From the NCBI RefSeq assembly GCF_025677645.1, contig NZ_CP106879.1, positions 806,001-870,000 of the forward strand: DNA of 64,000 nucleotides, written 5' to 3'. This document shows, one piece after another, positions 1 through 7,526 of this stretch. How positions within the stretch are numbered: the first letter of the stretch is position 1; every line of letters starts with the position of its first letter. Position numbers and translations under genes: made by a program. Under the pieces are notes generated by a model that was not told the origin of the DNA, did not search any database, and worked only from the letters and a program-made list of their open reading frames with translations. This DNA comes from Curtobacterium poinsettiae (GTDB lineage: Bacteria > Actinomycetota > Actinomycetes > Actinomycetales > Microbacteriaceae).

Positions 1-690
1 TACGGTCCGATCCCGCAGGCGCAGGAGTCCGACTACGTCTCCGACGTGCAGAAGTCGAACCCGTACCCGTTCAGCACCTCGAAGGCCAAGGACCTGCTGA
101 CCAGCCACGGCTGGGAGGAGCAGGGCGGCACGATGGTCTGCACCGACCCGGGCACGTCCGCCAGCCAGTGCGGCGAGGGTGTCGAGGAGGGCACGAAGTT
201 CTCGATGCAGGTGCTGTCGCAGTCCGGTTCGACCGTGACCGACAACATGATGAGCGCGATCCAGTCCTCGCTCGCGAAGACCGGCATCGACTTCACCATC
301 AAGACCGCGCCGGTGTCGAGCGTGCTGTCGCAGACCCCGACCTGCACCTCGGACGAAGCCAGCTGCGACTGGGACCTGTCGTTCTTCGGCACCGCGGGCA
401 GCTGGTACTTCCCGGCCTACCCGACCGGTGAGTCGCTGTTCCAGACCGGCGGTTCGGCGAACTTCGGCAGCTACTCGAACAAGGAGGTCGACTCCCTGAT
501 CGACGCGACCACCACCTCGACCGACGCGACCGCCGTGCAGGACTACAGTGCCGCGGTCGCGAAGGACCTGCCGGTGATCTGGCTGCCGAGCCCCGACTAC
601 CAGATCTCGGTCGTCAAGAAGGGCCTGTCCGGGTTCGACCAGGACTCGCTCGCGAACTTCCACCCGGCCCAGTGGAAGTGGACCGAGTAG
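1..690 (+). CDS. ABC transporter substrate-binding protein, family 5 (C-terminal part)
   Basis: The reading frame is open from the first base, so the N-terminus lies outside the window; 229 residues remain. It matches the C-terminal lobe of extracellular peptide/nickel-type binding proteins (SBP_bac_5), including a stretch ending WYFPAYPTG followed by ESLF and the typical end near the WKWTE stop. Two cysteine pairs (CTDPG...QCGEG and TCTSDEASCDW) could form disulfides in the secreted protein. It is the first visible gene of an importer operon: a strong hairpin follows, then two permeases, a double ATPase and a ROK protein. The ligand cannot be told; peptides or oligosaccharides are both known for this family, and the ROK gene favours a sugar. 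Confidence 0.9.
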   Translation, partial: YGPIPQAQESDYVSDVQKSNPYPFSTSKAKDLLTSHGWEEQGGTMVCTDPGTSASQCGEGVEEGTKFSMQVLSQSGSTVTDNMMSAIQSSLAKTGIDFTIKTAPVSSVLSQTPTCTSDEASCDWDLSFFGTAGSWYFPAYPTGESLFQTGGSANFGSYSNKEVDSLIDATTTSTDATAVQDYSAAVAKDLPVIWLPSPDYQISVVKKGLSGFDQDSLANFHPAQWKWTE

Positions 691-712
691 GTCGCTGACG
701 CGACCACGGCCT

Positions 713-749
713 GGAGGCGCGGTGCGGGCCCGACCCGCACCGCGCCTCC
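713..749 (+). terminator. Intercistronic hairpin after the binding-protein gene
   Basis: A perfect 16-bp stem (713-728 with 734-749, arm GGAGGCGCGGTGCGGG) closes a 5-nt loop. No T-tract follows. It lies 23 nt after the binding-protein stop and 37 nt before the permease start. Such hairpins commonly make the binding protein more abundant than the membrane parts, by partial termination or 3' end protection. The same arm sequence recurs elsewhere in the window. Confidence 0.7.
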
Positions 750-786
750 GCCCCGGCTCACGCAAGAACCGACCATCGGAAGCCGC

Positions 787-1746
787 ATGACCACAGCTCT
801 CTACCTCACCAGGCGCGTCCTGCAGGCGCTCGCGGTGATCCTCATCGTCACCGTCGTGGTGTTCTGCCTGCTCCACGCGCTGCCCGGCGGCCCCGCCCGC
901 GGCGTGCTCGGCGTCTCCGCGACCCCGACGCAGATCGCCCAGTTCAACCAGGCGCAGGGGCTCGACCAGCCGCTGCCCGTGCAGTACCTGCGGTTCCTCG
1001 GCCGTCTGCTGACGGGCGACCTCGGCACCTCGTACACGCTCAACGAGCCGGTCTCGCAGCTCATCGCCGAGCGCCTGCCGAAGACCCTCGTGCTCACCGG
1101 CATCTCCGCGGTGCTCGGACTCGTCGTCGCGATCCCGGTCGGGATGCTCCAGGCGGCCCGCCGCAACGGCGCGGTCGACTACGCCGCCACCGCCCTGGCG
1201 TTCGTCTTCTACTCGACGCCCGCGTTCTTCCTGGGACTCGTCCTGATCATCGTCTTCAGCCAGCAGCTGCCGTGGCTGCCGTCCCAGGCCCCGAGCGGGA
1301 ACACCCTCGCCGAGGTCTTCCAGGACCCAGCCGGGCTCGTGCTGCCCGTGGTGACCGGAGCCCTCGCGATGATCGCCGTGTTCAGCCGGTACATGCGCGC
1401 CTCGACGCTCGAGAACCTGCAGGAGGACTACGTCCGCACCGCCCGCGCCGGCGGCGCCTCGACGCCGACGATCCTGCGGCGGCACGTGTTCCGGAACTCG
1501 CTGACCCCGGTCGTGGCGATGCTCGGGTACTACCTGCCGGTGCTGTTCGGTGGCGCCCTGGTGACCGAGCAGCTGTTCAACTACCCCGGCATGGGGCTGC
1601 TGTTCTGGAACGCGGCACAGTCCTCCGACTACCCGACGCTGCTCGGCTGCGTGCTCGTCATCTCCATCGCGACCGTCATCGGCACCCTGCTCGCCGACGT
1701 CGCACAGTCCCTCATCGACCCGCGAGTGAAGGCGAGCCGCGCATGA
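787..1746 (+). CDS. ABC transporter permease, DppB-type
   Basis: A 319-residue inner-membrane permease of the BPD_transp_1 family. The N-terminus (TRRVLQALAVILIVTVVVF) is the usual first helix. The cytoplasmic EAA-type loop is visible around residues 215-240 (EDYVRTARAGGAS followed by LRRHVFRNSLTPVV), where the ATPase docks. Length is normal for DppB/OppB. It pairs with the next gene, whose ATG overlaps this stop (ATGA). The ATG start is 7 nt after GGAAGCC, a weak ribosome site. Substrate not determined. Confidence 0.93.
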   Translation: MTTALYLTRRVLQALAVILIVTVVVFCLLHALPGGPARGVLGVSATPTQIAQFNQAQGLDQPLPVQYLRFLGRLLTGDLGTSYTLNEPVSQLIAERLPKTLVLTGISAVLGLVVAIPVGMLQAARRNGAVDYAATALAFVFYSTPAFFLGLVLIIVFSQQLPWLPSQAPSGNTLAEVFQDPAGLVLPVVTGALAMIAVFSRYMRASTLENLQEDYVRTARAGGASTPTILRRHVFRNSLTPVVAMLGYYLPVLFGGALVTEQLFNYPGMGLLFWNAAQSSDYPTLLGCVLVISIATVIGTLLADVAQSLIDPRVKASRA

Positions 1747-2636
1747 CCGCCGTCCAGATGGCCCCCGAAGCCCCGGGTGCCCCCGTCACCGTCGCGGCCA
1801 CCGGGTTCCGGCTCGCCGCCCGCCGGTTCCGGAGCAACACCCTCGCCGTGATCGGCCTCGCCCTGATCGTCGTCATCGTGCTGTTCTGCTTCGTCGGCCC
1901 GTTCGTGTACCCGACCGACCAGACCCACACGCTGCTCGAGCAGGCCAACCAGGGCCCGAGCGCCGCGCACTGGCTCGGCACCGACGCCGTCGGCCACGAC
2001 GTCCTCGGCCGCCTGATGTACGGCGGCAAGGTCTCCCTCATGGTGGGCATCGCCGCCGGGGTCCTGGCCACCGTCGTCGGGACCCTGTGGGGTTCCGTCG
2101 CCGGGTACGTCGGCGGCTGGGTCGACGCGCTGATGATGCGCGTCGTCGACGCCGGCATCGCGATCCCGGCCCTGTTCATCCTCCTCGTCATCTCGGCGAT
2201 CACGAACCCGGGAGTGGGCGGCCTCATCGTCATCCTCGGCCTCGTGTCGTGGCTCGTGCCGTCCCGCCTGATCCGCGCCGAGACCCTGACGCTCAAGAAC
2301 CGCGACTACGTCCTCACCCTGCGCGCGATCGGTGGCTCGCACGCCCGCGCGATCGGCAAGCACCTGCTGCCGAACTCGGTGTCGACGATCGTCGTCGCCG
2401 CGACGTTCCAGGTCGCCGACGCGATCCTGCTGGTCGCCTACGTCTCGTACCTCGGGCTCGGCGTGCAACCGCCCGCGACGGACTGGGGCGGCATGCTGTC
2501 GGCGGGTCTCACCGCCGCCTACTCCGGACGCTGGTGGCTCATCGTGCCGCCGGGTCTGGCCGTGATCCTGGTCGTCTGCGCGTTCAACGCGGTGGGCGAC
2601 GGACTGCGGGACGCCTTCGACGTACGGGGACGCTGA
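1743..2636 (+). CDS. ABC transporter permease, DppC-type
   Basis: A 297-residue partner permease. The start is the ATG overlapping the previous stop by 4 nt. It has an N-terminal helix (NTLAVIGLALIVVIVLFCF), the OppC-type periplasmic sequence LGTDAVGHDVLGRLMYG near residue 80, and the EAA loop RDYVLTLRAIGGSHARAIG near 187-205. It forms the membrane channel with the preceding permease. Translation is coupled on both sides: its TGA overlaps the ATG of the ATPase by one base (TGATG). An open frame reaching upstream is a shadow of the previous permease. Confidence 0.93.
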   Translation: MTAVQMAPEAPGAPVTVAATGFRLAARRFRSNTLAVIGLALIVVIVLFCFVGPFVYPTDQTHTLLEQANQGPSAAHWLGTDAVGHDVLGRLMYGGKVSLMVGIAAGVLATVVGTLWGSVAGYVGGWVDALMMRVVDAGIAIPALFILLVISAITNPGVGGLIVILGLVSWLVPSRLIRAETLTLKNRDYVLTLRAIGGSHARAIGKHLLPNSVSTIVVAATFQVADAILLVAYVSYLGLGVQPPATDWGGMLSAGLTAAYSGRWWLIVPPGLAVILVVCAFNAVGDGLRDAFDVRGR

Positions 2637-4321
2637 TGACGACCGAACCGATCCTGCGGACGACCGACCTCGGCGTCTCCTTCACCACCGAGTCCGGCAC
2701 GGTCGACGCCGTGCGGGGGGTGTCGCTGTCGGTCGCCCCCGGCGAGACCCTCGCCCTGGTCGGCGAGTCCGGCTCCGGCAAGTCGACCGTCGCCCTCGCC
2801 GCGATGGGCCTGCTCTCCGGCAACGCGACGGCCTCGGGCAGCGCGGTCGTCGCCGGCCACCAGGTGGTCGGTGCCCCCGAACCCGCGCTCCGGGCACTGC
2901 GCGGATCGACCGTCTCGATGGTCTTCCAGGAGCCCGCGACCGCCCTCGACCCGCTCACCCGCGTCGGTGCGCAGATCGCCGAGGTGATCCGGAACCACCG
3001 TGACGTCTCCGCGTCCGCCGCAGCGGCCGAGGCCGTCGACCTGCTCCGTCGCGTCGGTATCCCCGACCCCGAGTCGCGCACCCGGTCGTTCCCGTTCCAG
3101 CTGTCGGGTGGGCAGCGTCAGCGCGTGGTCATCGCGATGGCGATCGCGAACGCGCCGAAGCTGCTCATCGCTGACGAACCGACCACGGCCCTCGACGTGA
3201 CCGTGCAGGCCGAGATCCTCGAGCTCCTCCGAGCGCTCGCCGTCGAGACCGGCACCGGCGTGCTGCTCGTCACGCACAACATGGGTGTCGTCGCGGACTT
3301 CGCCGACCGGGTCGCGGTCATGCTCCAGGGCGAGATCGTCGAGACCGGCGGGGTCGAGGACGTCCTGCTCCGCCCCGAGCACGAGTACACCCGGCGGCTC
3401 CTCGCCGCGGTACCGCGGCTCGAGGTGGCGGGCGACCGCCCGTCGGCTCCCGTCACCGACGCGGAGACCGAGACGGCAGGGAGGCCCGGTGCGGCCCCGG
3501 CGGTCGACCTGCGGGACGTCTCGGTGACCTTCGGGCGCGGGGCGCGCGCCGTCCACGCGCTCGCAGGCATCGACATCGCGGTGCACGCCGGTGAGACCGT
3601 CGGCCTGGTCGGCGAGTCCGGCTCCGGCAAGTCGACCGCGGCCCGGGTGGCGCTCGGGCTGATCAAGCCGACGTCCGGCACGGTGTCGCTGTTCGGGCAG
3701 GACCTGCGGACCGCGAAGGGTCGTGACCGTCGTGCCCTCCGCTCCGGCATCGGCGTCGTGCTGCAGGACCCGGTGGCGTCCCTGGACGCCCGGATGTCGG
3801 TGGCCGAGTGCATCGCGGAACCCCTCGCCGTGCACCGTCGCGGGATGTCCTCCACTGACCGTCGTCGGCGCATCGACGAGGTGCTCGACGCGGTACGGCT
3901 GCCGCGGACCCTGGCATCCCGTGCCCCGCGCGAGCTCTCCGGCGGGCAGCGCCAGCGGGTCTCGCTCGCCCGGGCGCTGGTGCTCGAACCGCGGTTGCTC
4001 GTCGCCGACGAGCCGACCTCGGCGCTCGACGTCAGCGTGCAGGAGACCGTGCTCGAGGTCCTCGGTGAGCTGCAGGACGACCTCGGCTTCGCGTGCCTGT
4101 TCGTCTCGCACGACCTGGCCGTCGTGCAGCACTTCGCCGAGCGCGTCGTGGTGATGCGCCAGGGCGTCGTCGAGGAGCAGGGCACCACCGGCACGACGCT
4201 GCTGCACCCCACCACCGACTACACCCGGCGTCTGCTCGCCGCGGTGCCGGTGCCCGACCCCGTGCTGCAACGGCAGCGTCGGACGGAGCGCCTCGCCTCG
4301 CTCGCGGCGGTGACCGCGTGA
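2636..4321 (+). CDS. Fused double ABC ATPase, DppD-DppF type
   Basis: A 561-residue protein with two complete nucleotide-binding domains in one chain. Each has a Walker A GESGSGKST (about residues 43-51 and 325-333), an LSGGQRQRV signature (about 156 and 434), and a Walker B/D-loop ending in ADEPT-ALD. A variable linker near residues 260-290 joins them. It powers the importer formed by the two preceding permeases; fusion of DppD and DppF is common in actinobacteria and gives a 1:1 ratio. The ATG at 2636 overlaps the upstream stop, and its own TGA overlaps the next GTG. Confidence 0.95.
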   Translation: MTTEPILRTTDLGVSFTTESGTVDAVRGVSLSVAPGETLALVGESGSGKSTVALAAMGLLSGNATASGSAVVAGHQVVGAPEPALRALRGSTVSMVFQEPATALDPLTRVGAQIAEVIRNHRDVSASAAAAEAVDLLRRVGIPDPESRTRSFPFQLSGGQRQRVVIAMAIANAPKLLIADEPTTALDVTVQAEILELLRALAVETGTGVLLVTHNMGVVADFADRVAVMLQGEIVETGGVEDVLLRPEHEYTRRLLAAVPRLEVAGDRPSAPVTDAETETAGRPGAAPAVDLRDVSVTFGRGARAVHALAGIDIAVHAGETVGLVGESGSGKSTAARVALGLIKPTSGTVSLFGQDLRTAKGRDRRALRSGIGVVLQDPVASLDARMSVAECIAEPLAVHRRGMSSTDRRRRIDEVLDAVRLPRTLASRAPRELSGGQRQRVSLARALVLEPRLLVADEPTSALDVSVQETVLEVLGELQDDLGFACLFVSHDLAVVQHFAERVVVMRQGVVEEQGTTGTTLLHPTTDYTRRLLAAVPVPDPVLQRQRRTERLASLAAVTA

Positions 4322-5241
4322 CCCGGGTCCTGGCCGGGGTCGACGTCGGCGGCACCAACACGAAGGTCGTCCTGACCACGCCCGACCTCGAGGTCATCGA
4401 CCGCGTCGACCTGCCGACGCCCGCCCACGCGGGCGGGGCGGCGATCGTGACGGCCGCACTCGGGGCCGTGACGGGTCTGCTCGAGACGCACCGGGCCTCC
4501 TTGGCGGGTGTCGGGGTGGGCGCGGCCGGCGTCGTCGACCGGACCACGGGAACCGTCCTGGTCACCGGCAACTCGTTCACCGGCTGGGCCGGGTACGGCG
4601 TGACCCGGGCGGTGACGGACGCCCTCGGGGTCCCCGCGACCCTCGACAACGACGTGAACGCGTTCCTGCTCGGCGAGATCGCCACCGGCGCGGTCGTGGG
4701 GGAGTCCGATGTGCTCGGCATGACCCTCGGTACCGGTGTCGGCGGCGCGCTCGTGCTCGACGGACGGCTCTTCGCCGGCCCGCGCGGGGCCGCCGGTGAG
4801 ATCGGCCACGTCCCCGGCTTCGGTGACGCCCGGTGCACCTGCGGGCAGACCGGGCACCTGGAGACCATCGCGGGCGCGCGCGGCATCGCCGACCGCTACG
4901 CCGAACGCTCCGGGCGGATGCTCTCGGCGCGGGACGTCGCCGTCGCCGCACGCGGCGGGGACGCCGACGCGGCCGCCGTCTTCGCCACCGCGGGGTGGGG
5001 TCTGGCCCGTGCCGCACTGCTGACCGCGGGGATCCTCGACGTCACGACCGTCCTGGTCGGCGGCGGGATCGCGCGGTCCTGGGACCTGCTCGAACCGGCC
5101 ATCACGGCGGCGATCGCCGCGGAACCGCCGGTCAGCGGGGCGACGATCCGGCTCGCGCAGTCGACGCTCGGATCCGACGCCGTCGCACTCGGCGCGGCGG
5201 CGCAGGTGCGAGCGCGCGTGCTGGAGCCGGAGACCGCGTAG
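4318..5241 (+). CDS. ROK family sugar kinase or regulator
   Basis: A 307-residue protein. The N-terminal phosphate-binding motif GVDVGGTNTK, a middle DNDVNAF segment with the catalytic Asp, and GTGVGGALV are all present, so kinase activity is plausible. There is no N-terminal helix-turn-helix, which argues for a kinase rather than a NagC/XylR repressor. The ROK zinc motif normally reads CxCGxxGCxE; here it is CTCGQTGHLE, with His replacing the last Cys, which could still bind zinc. The GTG start overlaps the ATPase stop by 4 nt, so it is the last gene of the importer operon. Its presence suggests the imported substrate yields a free hexose or amino sugar. Confidence 0.9.
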   Translation: MTRVLAGVDVGGTNTKVVLTTPDLEVIDRVDLPTPAHAGGAAIVTAALGAVTGLLETHRASLAGVGVGAAGVVDRTTGTVLVTGNSFTGWAGYGVTRAVTDALGVPATLDNDVNAFLLGEIATGAVVGESDVLGMTLGTGVGGALVLDGRLFAGPRGAAGEIGHVPGFGDARCTCGQTGHLETIAGARGIADRYAERSGRMLSARDVAVAARGGDADAAAVFATAGWGLARAALLTAGILDVTTVLVGGGIARSWDLLEPAITAAIAAEPPVSGATIRLAQSTLGSDAVALGAAAQVRARVLEPETA

Positions 5242-5256
5242 CGGGGGAGCGCCCGG

Positions 5257-5979
5257 TCAGGGCACCCAGACGACGATGCCGCGCAGGTCGTGGAGCACGG
5301 CGGCGAGCCCGGCGCGCAGACCACGGGCCGCGCGCTCCTCGGTGAAGGTGTCGGGGTCGTAGTGGCTCGACGGACCGAGGCCTTCGCCGCGGAACCCGCC
5401 GCCCGTCCAGTCCGCCGCCGTGACGTTCGACGTCGGCTCGGCGATCTCGGCACCGACGACCAGGAACTGCTGGTGGAGCGCGGTCGGTGAGACGGCCGCG
5501 AGCGGGTCGACCATGTGGTTGCCGACGGTGATGACCAGGTCGGGTTCGGCGTCGACGGCGCGCAGGACCGCGGCGATCCGGTCGTCGGGGCCCTTCGCCG
5601 AGACCGAGGTGACGGTGACGTCCTCGTCCGCGGCCCACGACTCGACGGCGTCGAGCAGGGTCCGGGTCGGAGCGTCGGCAGCGTCACCCGCGTCGGAGAG
5701 CAGCACGACGTCGTAGCCGGCGGGGGCGTGCACCCCGGACCACGAACCGGGCTCGGGGTGGATCGTGGCCTCGGGCGCCGGCGGCTGGTCGGGGTCGGAG
5801 AAGCCGGTGCCCAGGACCCCGGTCGAGGCGTGCGCCGACGTGGTCGCCGTCGGGCCGGTGCCGGTGCCGCCGGTGGCGCCGTTCGACGTCCCGGAGCAGC
5901 CGGCCAGCAGGGCAGTGCCGGCCGCGGCGAGGGCGACGGCGGTCAACAGGACGGTCGTCCGGGTGGCGGGGCGGATCAC
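5257..5979 (-). CDS. Putative lipoprotein with BMP-like domain
   Basis: A 240-residue protein convergent with the importer operon. The chosen GTG start gives a signal with lipobox LLAGC, Cys28 being the lipidated residue; an upstream extension of the frame is Arg-rich and unlike a signal peptide. A Gly/Thr-rich linker follows to about residue 50. The rest has periplasmic-binding-protein-like segments (YDVVLLSDAGDAAD, EPDLVITVGNHMVDPL, HQQFLVVGAEI) resembling the Bmp/Med fold, but shorter than usual (about 330 residues). No ABC permease or ATPase is adjacent. It may be a stand-alone ligand sensor; function unknown. Confidence 0.72.
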   Translation of the reverse strand: MIRPATRTTVLLTAVALAAAGTALLAGCSGTSNGATGGTGTGPTATTSAHASTGVLGTGFSDPDQPPAPEATIHPEPGSWSGVHAPAGYDVVLLSDAGDAADAPTRTLLDAVESWAADEDVTVTSVSAKGPDDRIAAVLRAVDAEPDLVITVGNHMVDPLAAVSPTALHQQFLVVGAEIAEPTSNVTAADWTGGGFRGEGLGPSSHYDPDTFTEERAARGLRAGLAAVLHDLRGIVVWVP

Positions 5980-6101
5980 GGCACCATGCAAGCACGCCCG
6001 AGGGCTGCTCCGGGCCGGACGGGGGACCTGTCCAACACCCGTCCCGTTGCTGGTCACCGGTTGTTCACCTGCCGGTCGTCTGCGGGCCGGATCGTCTGCG
6101 C

Positions 6102-7388
6102 GTGCCCTCCGGAACCACCGCCGCGCTCCTGCGCGCCCGCCCTGCCCACTCCGCTCCCCTGTTCGCGCTCGTCGCACGGGTCGTCGCCGCGCTCGTGCTG
6201 CTCGGGGTGGTCGTGATCGGTGCGCTCGCGGGGGCGGCACCGGCGTCGGCGCACGGCTTCAGCTCGGTGGTCTACGCCGACGTCACGTCCACGAAGCCGA
6301 CGGTCGTGCAGGCGAAGCTCGGGCTCGAGTACGACCTGATGCTCGTCTCGGTGGCGACGAGCGAGGACGACGACGCGCTGCACGAGCAGGGGCAGCAGGC
6401 CTGGGACGACGGGGACTTCCCGGGGATGGTGACGGCTGCCGAGGCGCACACCGACGCGATCGGGAAGTACGTGTTCGACCGGTTCCGGGTCACCGGAGCC
6501 GGCGGGCAGGCCTGCACGGGCACGCTCGACGACACCGTCACCGTCGACCTGCAGGACGAGGTGCCGTACGCCCACGTGACCGCGGACTTCGCCTGCCCGG
6601 AACCGTCGGAGACGCAGTCCGGGCACGTGGTGTCGTCGGAGCTCTTCCCCGACGACGAGACCTTCGTGCGCGACACCAAGACGATCGTCACCTACGACGT
6701 CGACGACCGGACGGGTTCGGCCACCCTCGATGCCTCGCAGCGCACGTTCTCGACCGAGCAGTCGGCGGGTGAGCGCTTCTGGGAGTTCTTCCGGCTCGGC
6801 GCCGAGCACCTGCTGACCGGGATCGACCACATCCTGTTCCTCGTGGCGCTCATCGCCGGGTCGCGTCGCCTGCGCGAGGTCGTCTACACGGCGTCCGCGT
6901 TCACGATCGCGCACTCGATCACGTTCATCCTCGCCGCCCTCGGTGTGGTCAGCCCGCCCGCGATCGTCGTCGAGCCGCTCATCGCCCTGTCGATCGCCGC
7001 GGTCGCCGGCTGGTACCTCTGGCGGCTCTGGCGTCGTCGATCGCGGGCCGACGAACTGGTGGTCGGCGAGCACGGGCACTTCTCGCTCGACCGCGCCGGG
7101 TGGACCCGCCTGGCCGTCGTCTTCGCGTTCGGCCTCATCCACGGCCTCGGGTTCGCCGGAGCCCTCGGCATCCACGAGGCGTTCTCGTGGCAGCTGCTCG
7201 TCTCGCTCCTGATCTTCAACGTCGGCATCGAGGCCGTGCAGCTCGCGATCATCGTCATCGTCTTCCCGCCGCTCTCGCTGCTGCGGCGGAAGGCGCACCG
7301 GGTGTCCCTCTGGGTGACGGGCGCCGTGACCGCCGGCGTGTTCGTGATGGGGATGATCTGGTTCGTCGAGCGGCTCGCGGCGGGCTGA
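6102..7388 (+). CDS. HupE/UreJ-like secreted-domain membrane protein
   Basis: A 428-residue protein. An N-terminal signal ends in PASAHGF at about residue 50. An extracytoplasmic domain of about 170 residues follows with two cysteines (QACTG, DFACPE). The C-terminal third is a multi-helix HupE/UreJ_2 domain with its histidine-containing opening FRLGAEHLLTGIDHILFLVAL and a second AFGLIHGLGFAGAL. HupE/UreJ relatives are linked to nickel or other metal entry, but the two-part architecture is common in actinobacteria without known function. The GTG start is set by the signal; a GATCGT box 6 nt upstream could be a -10. Divergent from the lipoprotein at 5257. Confidence 0.8.
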   Translation: MPSGTTAALLRARPAHSAPLFALVARVVAALVLLGVVVIGALAGAAPASAHGFSSVVYADVTSTKPTVVQAKLGLEYDLMLVSVATSEDDDALHEQGQQAWDDGDFPGMVTAAEAHTDAIGKYVFDRFRVTGAGGQACTGTLDDTVTVDLQDEVPYAHVTADFACPEPSETQSGHVVSSELFPDDETFVRDTKTIVTYDVDDRTGSATLDASQRTFSTEQSAGERFWEFFRLGAEHLLTGIDHILFLVALIAGSRRLREVVYTASAFTIAHSITFILAALGVVSPPAIVVEPLIALSIAAVAGWYLWRLWRRRSRADELVVGEHGHFSLDRAGWTRLAVVFAFGLIHGLGFAGALGIHEAFSWQLLVSLLIFNVGIEAVQLAIIVIVFPPLSLLRRKAHRVSLWVTGAVTAGVFVMGMIWFVERLAAG

Positions 7389-7441
7389 CGCTCGCCATGG
7401 AGCTGCTGGCAAGTCGCGTTCGTCCCGGAACAGCGACGAAC

Positions 7442-7470
7442 CGTCACTCAGCGTTTACCAAGACGTTTTG
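7442..7470 (+). promoter_or_regulatory. Possible PHO-box-like repeats upstream of the phosphoesterase
   Basis: GTTTACC at 7453 is one base from the actinobacterial PhoP half-site GTTCACC. A weaker CGTCACT lies exactly 11 bp upstream, the spacing of PHO-box units. A locally A/T-richer stretch follows. Because the gene downstream encodes a secreted phosphoesterase, PhoP control is plausible, but the match is partial. Confidence 0.25.
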
Positions 7471-7526
7471 CAGTGCATGCAGAGTCTTCCGTGCTGCACC
7501 ATCCCACGTCTGAGAAACGGACCAAC

